Part shown: positions 1 to 10,916 of the stretch, in pieces
How the letters are laid out: each line of letters starts with the position of its first letter
Position numbering within the stretch: the stretch's first letter is position 1
Origin: Blastomussa wellsi
Taxonomy: Eukaryota > Cnidaria > Anthozoa > Scleractinia > Plerogyridae
Assembly: GCA_947652115.1 (NCBI GenBank)
Contig: OX393562.1
Coordinates: 19,799,510-19,863,509, forward strand
Direction of reading: 5' to 3'
Length of the DNA: 64,000 nt
Position numbers and translations under genes: made by a program
The notes under the pieces: model-generated
Seen by the model: the letters and a program-made list of their open reading frames with translations, nothing else
Told to the model about the DNA's origin: nothing
Database searches by the model: none

Positions 1-171
1 AAGAACATTAAAAACATGAAAGAAATTAATGGTTTTAAGCAGACACTTGGTCATGAAACAACATGCCAGAAATAATTTTAGACATCACAGTTTCCTAGTT
101 TCACTGAAACTTAATTTGACACTCAAGTAAAACTTGTTCTACCTATTACCGACTGTTAACCCTGTACTTAC

Positions 172-3100
172 ATTATTAAGTCCATAGAATTGTCCTGTAT
201 GCCCACATCAGAGAGTCTTTCCATTTCTCCGAGTTTAAAATCAGTATTGGGCTTGGAATATCCAAACTGTTCAGCATGATATTCTACAAACTTGTTAGCA
301 ATATCCACCTACATGTACAAGGTTAGAGTAGAAGTTAATAAAATGGAAAATAGGCAATTACTGGTAAGCCAATTATTACATCAGTGCCAATTATTTTGAT
401 CTGAGACCATAGGTTAACTAATTGAGGGATGGCGAATGGTAAATGCAATACTTTAAGAGACAGCAAGACTAGAATTTTTTTCTGCAAGACTGAGACTTTT
501 TAAGATTTTGGATTGCAAGACTGAGATTGAGACACCAAAATGGCAATTATAAAAAAATAGGGACTGTGATACCTTCGTAACTGCTAAGAAACTGTGAGAC
601 CCACAACATTTGAGAAAAATTTTGCGAGACCTAAATTTTTTCAGGGACCATTCACTAACCCTTGATTGGTGCCATGCAGAAATGAGAAACACAACTCTCA
701 TCTTAGTAGTAGTTCATTGCCTGATTTCAAGCCAAAAGGGACTTGGTACGAATCTGTACATTATAGGATTAGTCAGGAAGAAATCGGGCTAGTTTTGACT
801 GAGATACAGCCATTTAAATACGTCAAAATTACAAAGAAATGTTTGGTCATCCAGATGCAGTGTCAGGATGGCCATACATTTCTTTGTAAATTTTGACACT
901 TTTAAATGGCTGAATCTCGCTTAATATTGGGTCTATTAACACCAAACACAGGGATTTTGTAAAGCTTACATGTATGTGGATCAAGACTATGTGGATATGC
1001 AATAGTTGCTAATCCCATGATTTGATGACTTGCACCTTGTCCCCTCTTGGCTTGAAATCAGGCAAAGGAAGTCTGCTCTAGAACAATTATAATAGTCTGA
1101 CCTACCATACCTGTTCTTTAGTCATATCCACACCAGTCACATGACCATTGTCACCAACAAGTTTACTGAGAACAAAGGAGTCTTGTCCTGATCCACTTCC
1201 AAGATCCAGGATGTGCATGCCCTCAAGGGCTTCTGGGGCCACTAAGCCACACCCATAAAACCTGAAAATATTCCATTAATGTAAACTCAGATCAAGTGAG
1301 TATGGTATTTACAGATTGATTGGTGAGGTAGCACTCAGAACTTCAGTTACATGTGGTATAATGAAAAAAACTCTGATTTTGCACTGCTGTTTATCTGCCA
1401 TTTGAAGACTACAAAAATGGCACAATGGCAGTGTGGATAGGGATACACTTTGGAAGCTTCTCCGGCATTATGGGGTGCCGGTTAAGATAGTAAACATCAT
1501 CCGATCCTCATATGAGGGGTTGACGTACAGAGTTATTCATAGAGGCAGCCCACTGAAGCATTCAGTGTGAGAACAGAGGTGAGGTTGTTTACTTTCACCA
1601 TTTCTATTTCTGCTTGTAATTGATTGGATTATGAGAACAGCCACAGCTCAGGCAAGAAACGGAATCCAGTGGACTCCTGGGCTGCAGCTAGATGATCTAG
1701 ACTTTGCCACACACATCGGCAAATGCAGGAGAAGACCAATACTGTAAAAGATTCTTCTGCCTAAATTGGTCTTAACATCAACAGGGGAAAAACCAAGGTC
1801 CTCAATATTAACACCACGAAAACCAAACCAGTCCAGCTGGATAACGACTTGTTGGAAGAGGTGACTTACTTCACCTATCTGGGCAGTGTAGTCGACATCC
1901 AGGGGGGCACAGAAGCTGACGTCAAAGCCAGAATTGGCAAAGCAAGATCAGCTTTTCTGCAGTTGAAGAATGTCTGGAGCTCCAATACTCAACAAAATTA
2001 GGGTTTTTCTGTGCATACCATATTCAAATGTATCACCTTTTTTACCTTTCTTAGTGATTATTTATAGTTTGGGGCAGCATTGTTTCTCATCATTTGTTTC
2101 TTTTGTTTTACGTTATCTGTGACCAGTACCCACAGGAGGAGCCCAAAATTACGAGTATCTAACTTACATGACAATTTGAACAGTAAGCTTTTAAACTCCT
2201 TGATCAGTTTTGGAATTCTTCGGGTCAACTTTGAAAATCCTTGGAAGTCTTCGGGTCGGAAAACTTCATGTCAGACTTTGGAAAAAGGAATAATGGTACT
2301 CCTAGTGAGTACAATTTGGGATTAATTGTACCACTGTCGTCCAATCAAAATTCAGTAATTTTGTTCAGTGTACGATAAGTGCTCAATTTGTGCTGCTGAT
2401 AACTAATCATGTTTGAGAATTTTGTTATATAAAATGTTATATATAAATTTGTACTTTGCTATATGAAAATCTGTACTTTACGAAATGAAAATCTGTACTT
2501 TGCGAAACGTATATATGAGGTCTTCCAAGGGGTAAAAGCGACATGCGACACGGCCCCAAAAACTGGCGACATGGGGACTTTTAAAAAGCGACAAGGGACA
2601 TGAATACGCTGCTAAAAAGCGACAGCGACACAATACTGGTAAACAATGAAAAACGACGGTGACATTCGAAAGTTGTGCATTTTACCAATAATAGTTGAAA
2701 ATAATAATAAATATACGATAAATGAAGCATAAAAGTGACTCAGAATAAATGCCATTTTTGAGGACTCAGATTTTCAAAATTTCCCCGCGGGAGCCTAGCG
2801 TCAAAGCCCCCTAGCAGCATTCAGCCTTCGCCGCTCAAAAATTTTGGCCTATTGAGCACCATGAAAGTCCAGTTATAGCCCTGCAGCAAAACAGTTTCTC
2901 ACAAAAAAAGTTACGGATACAATTACGCACACTACAAAAAACGACAGCGACATTTACAGCTGTAGATTAGGCGACATCGGTCTCCAAAAGCATGCGACAT
3001 TGCGACACAGTGCTCGACACTAACTTTTCAGCTTACTAGCCTCGTGGCTAGTGACAAATTAGATGTTACTAGTCAAAAAAAAAAATTTACTAGCCCAGCG

Positions 3101-4038
3101 TTGGTGTTGGCTAGGTCCGATAACAGTTGATCACTAGCAAGACTTGGAAGCACAAAGCAAACGACTTTCTTTGAATACATAATGTTGGCAATTACATTGT
3201 TCTGAAATCAGTTTCAATAATAAAGCAATTTTTTACTAGCTAGCCAAAGTGGCTAGTGGAAATCGTAAACCTACTAACCAAAACTAAATTTCTACTAGTC
3301 TGTGGCTAGTTGGCTACCGTTAGTGTCGAGCCCTGCGACACAGCTAACCCCCTTGGAAGGCCTCATATACAGAGATGGCAAGGCAGAAGAACTGAAAACC
3401 CTCTAAATCACTATAATTCGGCCCAGATACCTCACAGGAGACAAAGAAAGACATGAAGGAAGCGAGGTTAGCTATTTTTATTTAAACTAGAGATTTGTAC
3501 TGTTACGCAATGTACTGAACAATCATAAATCAAGCCTGGGCTACCTGTGGACTGATCGGAACAAGATTTTTATTTCGCAAAGTAAAGATTTTCGTTTCGT
3601 TTCGTTTCGCAAAGTACAGGTTCGCGAAATATCGCTGCATGCAAAAGAAAAAAAATCATTCAATCAGAAACTGGTTTCCCGTGGACTTTTTCGATTTTTG
3701 AACAAAAAAAAAAACAGATATTAGCACTTCATAATCGTGTCCTCTTCAACGTACGCATGAAAATGCGCCACTTTCTGCTGAATACGGACGCTAAACTTGC
3801 ATGCAAATAGCAAGCTGATTATACCAGTTTGTTTTCCTGGACATAAACCTTGAACATGCTTTGCTTACTTGTTAGAGACATCCTCGTGGATGAGTTTCAA
3901 AGCACTCTTCACGGCGGGAGACGCTTTATAGTCGCCGAGCTTACAGGCGTTCGTCTGAAGATCATCAGAAGTCTTAAGCTTTTTACCATAGTAGTCTTTT
4001 ACATTATCTTTTACTTCAACTGCGTCTTCGGAGTTCAT
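172..4038 (-). CDS. AS3MT: Arsenite methyltransferase, 5' part (3 exons, continues off left edge)
   Basis: S-adenosylmethionine-dependent enzyme that methylates trivalent arsenic in the cytosol. Coding exons in gene order are 3869-4038, 1111-1261 and 172-308. Their lengths (170, 151, 137 nt) give consistent phases, each is bounded by AG/GT, and the last ends at a GTAAGT donor, so the gene continues beyond position 1. The start ATG at 4036-4038 is chosen because the protein then aligns with the known N-terminus: Cys32 (DLQTNAC) and Cys61 (FYGCGLV) fall at the same numbers as the arsenic-binding cysteines of human AS3MT. The SAM-binding motif ILDLGSGSGQD follows, then GHVTGVDMTKEQ. An upstream in-frame ATG at 4117-4119 exists but precedes the conserved start. 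Intron 1 (about 2.6 kb) holds a LINE relic and nested MITEs; intron 2 holds a foldback element. No break is seen in the visible part. Confidence 0.93.
717..1065. mobile_element. Foldback MITE in AS3MT intron 2
   Basis: The outer arms are inverted copies: cctgatttcaagccaa near 720-736 and ttggcttgaaatcagg near 1047-1062. A second inverted pair inside (about 790-850 and 865-925) brings tttctttgtaaattttgac against its complement. The whole stretch can fold on itself and has no coding capacity, which fits a non-autonomous DNA transposon. No clear target duplication was identified. Confidence 0.6.
1410..2000 (+). pseudogene. LINE reverse-transcriptase relic (endonuclease/RT type)
   Basis: Translating the plus strand with several stops and frame changes gives the C-terminal half of a non-LTR reverse transcriptase. 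The best part is about 1760-1985, with GLNINRGKTKVL, EEVTYFTYLGSVVD, DVKARIGKARSAF and LKNVWSS, all typical of the RT thumb region in endonuclease/RT-type LINEs. It lies in intron 1 of the minus-strand methyltransferase gene and is dead. Confidence 0.7.
2512..3369. mobile_element. MITE with inverted termini, host of a nested MITE
   Basis: The ends are inverted copies of each other: tatatgaggtcttccaagg at 2512-2530 and ccttggaaggcctcatata at 3351-3369 (one mismatch). The interior is rich in the motif gcgaca and has no protein-coding capacity. A second foldback element is inserted at 3012-3331. This fits a non-autonomous cut-and-paste element in intron 1 of the AS3MT gene. Confidence 0.6.
3012..3331. 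mobile_element. Nested 320-bp MITE with 13-bp perfect TIRs
   Basis: Terminal inverted repeats are perfect: gctcgacactaac at 3012-3024 and gttagtgtcgagc at 3319-3331. The string tgcgacacag occurs just outside both ends (3001-3010 and 3334-3343), a candidate 10-bp target duplication, although the host element is itself rich in gcgaca. The interior repeats forms of tagcc/ggcta. Non-coding. Confidence 0.65.
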
Positions 4039-4990
4039 TTTCTCGCAGATTGACTTCGTATTAAAATATTTTATATTGATCCAGTTATTGCTCAATGATC
4101 CTTCGCGCGTGTAACCCACGTGAAACGTCCCAAGGGCACCCTTTTGTTTCCAGGCCCTTTAACCAAAAGATTCTATGCAGAAAACGGTAGACTGATCCCC
4201 ACGGCGAAGATAAGAAATTAAACTAACAGAAATAAAATCACATTAAAACAAGTACAATATATTTGCCCGATATTTCGGTTTGAAAAACAAACCTTCTACG
4301 GGGGCTTAAAGAAAATGAATGCAAAAAAAATGACCGTTTACATGTAAGAGCTTTGAAATATAAAATAAGAAGCTATGACAGGTGAAAAAGAGAGGTGGGA
4401 GAACCGGGAAAAAATGAAAAATGAAAGAGGGAACTGGGAAAAAAATGAAAAAAAAACCCACAACATTTGGCAAATTTTTCAATGGAAACGGAAACGAAAA
4501 GGAGGAACCGGGGAGTAAAGCGAGTGTTCGCACCCTATTTGAATCATCCCCGGTCCCATGATAGTGGGGAGAAGTGTTGCGTGACGAACCGGCTACGAAG
4601 GAGATAACAGGATTCAGATCTAGAGTAATCGCGCCGAAATAGTTTTCTTCCTCTTTTGCACAGTCCGAGAGTCGACAAGTCCCCACAATTTTGCAGTGAT
4701 TTGGATGAGGCAAAAAATCCTGCGGCAAGCATTTCAGTTCTTCACCCTCAATAGTGGCTACTTCAAGCCAAAGGCGAGCTTTGTGTTTTAAAGAGGAGTT
4801 GGGTGTGGGTAGAGGGGGGGGGGAACCCCAATAATAATAATAATAATTGGAATTAGTAGTGGCATTTCCACAGAGTAGTGGTTTTTCATCCACGGATTCC
4901 AGATCGAATTTGAGTAGTATTTTCCCTGTAGGCGTGGCTGTGGAAGAGGAATCATGAAGTCATGTGTTTTTCTATTAAAAAGGGAATCAA
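4039..4990. other. Upstream region of AS3MT; no assignable gene
   Basis: Contains the presumed promoter and 5' UTR of the minus-strand methyltransferase. A 195-codon minus-strand reading frame (4306-4893) is biased by A-rich and T-rich stretches, a taa microsatellite and a G run. No domain, signal or splice structure in it is recognisable, so I do not call it a gene. Confidence 0.4.
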
Positions 4991-5049
4991 GTATAGGGAT
5001 CCTCCCTAGGTAACCAGACTACATCAATGCAATAGATAATTACAAATGC

Positions 5050-5370
5050 GAGGATTATTTTCACCAGGTCACCAACATTCGGCACAGAATCACGATGACA
5101 AAACTGCGACTTAGTAACCATAGATTGGCTATAGAAACAGGGCGTTACATGAGACCATATAAGAAACCGAACAAAAGAATCTGCCCTTTGTGTAAGAAAG
5201 AAGCGGAAGATGAGAAACATTTCTTAGTCTCTTGTCCAGGTTATCGAGAAAAAAGGAAATATCTTTTTGAATGTTTACATAACGATTTTAAAATCCCAAT
5301 TGCAAAAATGTCGACAGAAAATATATTCCTGTTGCTATTAAACCCCCCAGTCATAATGTTGAGTTACTGA
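5050..5370 (+). pseudogene. 3' end of a LINE ORF2 (zinc-finger-like tail)
   Basis: An open stretch reads IRHRITMTKLRLSNHRL, then ETGRY, then RICPLC with EDEKHFLVSCPGY. This Cys/His pattern at the extreme C-terminus is typical of many non-LTR retrotransposon polyproteins. Nothing recognisable as an RT lies upstream, so this is a 5'-truncated copy. Confidence 0.7.
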
Positions 5371-6549
5371 AATTAATTGCAAGCTTATTTATGATTGTTA
5401 TAAAATGAGACAAAAATGTAGGTAGTTAACATTTAACGCAAGAAAATTATGAAATTGTTTATTTATTTGGAAAAATGTTGATGTACCAGGTACAAGACAC
5501 CAAATGAACAAATATATGTAAAAAGGGGCAATGCAATGCTCTTGCTACAAGACTGAGGTAGTCAGAGGACCAATAACTAAAAATCAGCCAATCAGATTTC
5601 TCCATTGCCGGTTTAGTTCGCTATTTTCAAGTACTGGACCGGGAATTGTCTCGAATGATCCCGCGCACGATACCTTGCAAAACCTCGGGCTGATATTCTC
5701 CCAGTACGGCCCTCCTGCTTGGTTAACAAGATGTATATATCCAACAAGTGCGAGGGGAATAACTGTTCTATTAAAAACGGCAAAGAATTGGAATATTTGA
5801 GCTTTCTGGCTGTTCTTGCTGACACGCACACCTACCACCGTTACATTTGTGTTCCATTGTATATGAGCTCATATATCATGGCCTGTAAACCAATCAAAAC
5901 TCAGGAATTCCTCACACAACACTCTTCCCTGAGGTCCTTGTTTATTTCAAAAGAAGTAAACGCTAGCTTTTTACTTTCTCGTTTGGTTTATTTCTACATT
6001 TCTGTACAAAACTTTACAATATCGAGTCAATTCAATAATTTTTTCTTCAAAAACATTACATTATTTTCGTTTTAAAAACAAAGTTAGTAACATTTAAAAA
6101 CTTATAAATAAAGGAAATTTCCTATTTTTATCGCAGCAATATTTGATATTACACGTACCTATGAGGTAGTCTTTAAAAAGCCAGCACACAGATCACTATG
6201 TTCCTTGTGAAATTTAAAATACAAATGCAATAAGCGTCGCACCAGCTTTCCATTGTTCTTCCGTTTTCAAACTCTGGTTAAATTTAAATCTAAATCTAAT
6301 TCTACGCCATATGTAGCAGTGTTTTCGCTTCTTTTGCAACCTTAGCAAAGCATGTGAATTGATCATAACAGAAGGAAATAGCTTCTTTTAGTCATCAAAT
6401 TGGGTTTAGAAATACTAGTTTTAATAAAAATAATCACTTAAAATTTAATACGAAAATTATTAAATTACTTTTTCTATTTTCTATTTTATGAAAGCGAGCA
6501 ACCTATACATGCAGTTATTTCAACAGCCAAGTAGTGCCGTTTTCGGCAA
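5371..6549. other. Intergenic, no gene recognised
   Basis: AT-rich sequence between the LINE tail and the 3' end of the attractin gene. Short open frames here lack domains, splice-site support and codon bias. Nothing else was recognised. Confidence 0.5.
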
Positions 6550-6555
6550 TTTATT
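6550..6555 (-). promoter_or_regulatory. Candidate polyadenylation signal of the attractin gene
   Basis: The minus strand reads AATAAA about 285 nt past the attractin stop codon, a plausible 3' UTR length. Other AT-rich hexamers nearby could also serve. Confidence 0.4.
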
Positions 6556-6838
6556 GTTGTCCACTTCGAAAGATGCCACGTGAGTTTCACGCCATATGTT
6601 ACGTTGCTTACACAACACCAACAAAGTAATATGGGCTTTAGGAATTGTTCGTTATATGCTTCCGCGTCAAAAGAAATAAACCTACTCATCAAGTTGTTCG
6701 AATTCGGACTACAACAGCAACATTTTATGTTGGTTATCAACTTCGCGCTTCTCAATTTACACTGGTGCTGCTGACTCATTTAGATTTCTGTCCGCCATAG
6801 CGGTTCAGCATCTCCAAGGCTATGACATAACTCGCCGA

Positions 6839-9800
6839 CTAGACGCAGGTGGAGGCACACCGCTTTGTAGTTCTTATTCGCGTAGCTTTACCCAACGGGG
6901 TACTCCCTGCGTGGTCCCCGTGGGTCCCTAACACGCTCGCAAAACAGATACCACTTTGGCCAATCGGAGCAAAACCACCCTCGGACCCTGGCAGTTGCAT
7001 TAAAACTGTAAGGACGGCTGCTTTGTTGTTTTCACAGGTTTCCACAGCAACGGGTCCGGGATTAGCCTGAAAACCAAAATGGAACAATCAGCGTGATTTA
7101 TCTTTCCCAAGGCCCTATGGCTTTCTTCGTATTCACTGTTCGTAAGAAACGAGAGAGCGAGCGAGAGGTGTAATTGTTTGAGAGGAAATGTTTCTTGTGT
7201 TATCACACAAAAACGAAGGCTGCAAACCCTCGGATCCCACGTTGTCCTTTGGACATTCACATTCTAATTGAGGGAACGCTTTAGAATGTGAACAGTACCA
7301 ACCTATTTTTGTATCAAAACCTATCTATAACTGGCCAGAGGGCCAACGCACGATCGTAGAATCGTCATATTGCAGTTTTGACCATGCCACAGATTTCGCC
7401 CGCCAAACTTTTTAAGATGGCGGTCTTCGATATTGTAGCGGCATACCACAAGGGGGGGGGGGGGGTCAGTTTAGACATGTTTCTAATAATTTTAAAAGGT
7501 ATACCAACCTTGTTATGAGTATGGAGGAGAATTGATATTTTGGCAAATGGACGACTGGCCATCTTCTGTCTTTCCTCGCGTCGTTGCTATCAAAACGAGA
7601 ATAGTAAGTTGCAGATTCAAAAATCACTTGATACCAGATCAACACAGAATTTTGTAGCCTTTGTGCAGTCACCTACTATTTCCGCGTGAGGATATGATAG
7701 ATGGCTGCACTCAGGCTAAGAATTTTGCTAACAAAAAAATGTTTCTTACCCGATTGAGGATGAAGGAAATGTAGCGATTTCTCACTTTCCACACGATACC
7801 AGCGATGACAAGGAGCGATAGGAAACAGCTATAACAAAGAACAGAAAATCAATTCATCACTAGAAAGGTGTTATCAAAAACAGGTTGATCAACACTGATT
7901 CCTAGGTTTCCAATCAGATTGGATTCCAGTCGCGTCGAAATCCGACGACGTGGGTTGGTGAAACTGATTGCTCATTTTATCCCCCCCCCCTCACCCCTTA
8001 CCCTTAGTAAGACTTTTGGCAAGTCACGCAGCCATGCATCGGTTTTCATGACCAGTCAAAAGTACGTCTGCGTAGATGTGTAGTATATAGAATGGGAAGC
8101 CGAAACTCAAGAAAGCAGGTTTTGGACCTCTTCTGCTTTCATCAACACAAAACGCTCATTCTCAGTGGCCCTGCAGTTTTTATAATGTTCTTGTTAAAGT
8201 TGATCAACTCCTATATTCTCAAGACCTTCAGGCTGTACGTTGTTTGGATACTGTGGGGAGAAATTAGTTGGTGATCACTGTAAACTTGAGCTGTAATGGA
8301 ACTGGATGGACGATCTGTCCATGCCTTGTTCACCTACCCGAAAAACGTGAGGAAAAACTCTAGAAGGTCAATGGTTTCTGGCTGTTGAGTGATCATCACC
8401 TGCAATGGAAGAAAAACATGATCAAAACAGGAAGAGTTAAATGTTACAAGTATTTTATTTCAAAAACGTGAACGGATATCGTTGCATAACTGACTGTTCA
8501 CAGCCTCTGTAGAACGGACGCGAGAGATTCAGCGAGCGAACAGTCGAGTAGTGAGGGGTTAGGGCAGGCCCTTGCGCTTCCGCTTTTGTGCCCAGTTCTC
8601 AAATTCAAATTTGTTCTTTTTGGTAGAGACTGAAGTGTCTGATTCAAAAACATGACGGAACTGCTGTGCGCATTACATGCATGTACAGCAAAAGAAGCGC
8701 AGACACAATTTTTGGTGGGTACGCAAGTTTATCCCGGCCTAGGTTTCTCCTTATTCTTTGTCAAGCATTTCTTGAAATGATCGTTCCACAAATTCAGTGG
8801 TACATTGACTGGCTGGCGATCTCTTTATCGTGTTCCCATATCTGGATCCAGGCGAGCGGTTGGTGCTGAACCCGCGACACGAAGAATAGCGAGTGGACGG
8901 GGGGGGGGGGGGGGGGGGGGACAGCTGAAGCGATAACATAAGCCTAGTGACCCATCAGGCCGGAGCTTATCCCGGTTTCTGTAGCATGAAGTGACAGAGG
9001 AGGAGTTTTTTTCACAATGTTCCACATTAACAGAACGCCTGAACATATACCCACCACCACACTGTTTGAAAATGGAAAAATATTGTAAAGAGAAATAGAA
9101 TCTTGAGAAAAGAAATGAATAATAAGTGGAATGGCGGAACATTTTAAGACGACGAATTTCCAATAAAATAAAATTTCCGAGTCCCCAGCCCCGGGAGTCG
9201 AGCCAATGACCATACAGATACCGGCTTGACGCTCTGACCACAACTGATTCCTAGATTAATCGACTTCCACCTGAAGACAAATAATGACAAGTGACAAAAT
9301 AATTTGCATTCATTAAAAGGGATTAAGCGAGGTTGGAAACAGATTTAAAATGAGCTACAACAAATTATTCGGAAACTGTACTTACTCTCAGCATGGCATT
9401 CTTGCCACCAGAATCAATGTCATAAACATATCCATGGAAGCCAAACTCGTTTTCGTGGCCGAACTCGTATTCGTGGTAAGGAAACACTTCCTTGAATGGA
9501 AACTGTTTCTTGATAAACTTCACTTCCTCTCCTTCGTCTGGGTCTTTTGCTAAAAACCAGGCAAAATCGAGCAGTTATATACTCTTATTCCCATTTATTT
9601 ACAAACCATACGACTGTGCCTTATAAAGTAACTACGATAGCACGTAACAGTCTTTTGATCGGTTCCCGGTCGAATAGGAATTTAGAAGTGTTGGTTGTAG
9701 AGGGAGGAAAACCGGAGAACCTGGAGAAAAACCCTTTAGAACCAACAACAAACTCATGTGACCCCAGGTCCGGCAATAGACTGCGAGCAGTCTCTATTTT

Positions 9801-10916
9801 GCTCCAAAATCCGTAACGAAAGCGAAAAATTTGCGAGTGCTATTTTCGAGGGGCGAGCGGCAAATCCGCGAGCCGCGAGTTTCGTGGGCGCCAGCTGGAG
9901 TTAAGAAAACTCGCGGCTCGCGGATTTGCCGCTCGCCCCTCGAAAATAGCGCTCGCAAATTTTCGCTTTCGTTACGAATTTTGGAGCAAAATAGAGACTG
10001 CTCGCAGTCTAGTCCAGGAATCGAGCCCGGGCCACACTGCGAGCGCAATTTCAACTTTTCCACAGTCCCAAAAAGTGCCCATGGGTTTCCGAGGATGGTA
10101 ACAAGGTTTTCCGATCAACTGAGCAGCTCACTGAACGCGCAAAGCAATCACTCACAATAAACTTTGAAACCTGCAAACCTGCTCTTACCAAAGAAAGTTG
10201 TTAGGTTGAAACGAGCTTTAGATCCCAGGCTATCCTCTGTCCATTTGATTACAAACTGCACACTGCGCTTCTCCTGTAAAGAGAAGCAGTCATTTGCATT
10301 AAGCCAAATGAAACATGCACAAGCACAAAAGCTACACTGAGAGACGAATGCTTGCATAAATAAAGAAAAGCAAGCTAGAGTGTACTTCATTATTCAAAAC
10401 GTCTGATGACTTAGTAGGTCTCTTGTGACGAGATAGTTCCCAGCTCTCTAGAACGTCTAATTTCATTGGATCTTGTAACTAGTAACTAGTTTCCATTGTT
10501 ACTGTTGTTTGTTTATCGTTTTTTCAGCCAATACTGTGGGACCTTGTAAAGAGCTCCGTGCCTCCCCCTTGTGACCTACTAGTTGTTCTCTGAGGCTGCA
10601 ACTGTGCCTGAGTAACAGCAGTCTTTGTGGCACAAAACCTGAAAAGGTGGTGACGCTACTCAATCCACTGGCTTGTCCATTTTCTGATTCAAACTGAAGC
10701 CGAGATTCGCACGGTCTCTTTAAAACCAGTCTGCTATATCTCAACATTAACACAATGGTCACGGTTTGAACCTACTAGGTAGCCATTTTGATAAAACACT
10801 CATTTCTGGGAAATTATTTCAAGAACTTACCATACTGGGAAAATACTCAAAACTAAAACTTTTAAATCCAGTCAGGTTAACATCTTCCGACACTGATGGA
10901 CCCAGAAATGACTGAT
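6839..10916 (-). CDS. ATRN: Attractin exons 20-26: juxtamembrane, TM and cytoplasmic tail
   Basis: Exons 10831-10916, 10189-10273 and 9386-9549 encode the poorly conserved ectodomain stem. Exons 8338-8399 and 7750-7828 encode PETIDLLEFFLTFFG joined to CFLSLLVIAGIVWKV, the membrane span and its conserved flank. Exon 7509-7586 carries the family motif MASRPFAK. The last exon (from 7066) carries NKAAVLTVLMQLPG and GQSGICFASVLG, then a stop. These cytoplasmic motifs are shared by attractins and are the best evidence for orthology. Confidence 0.93.

Noticed and set aside
4306..4893. 195-codon minus-strand frame as a gene
   Set aside because: Composition is driven by homopolymers and a taa microsatellite; no domain, conserved motif or splice support.
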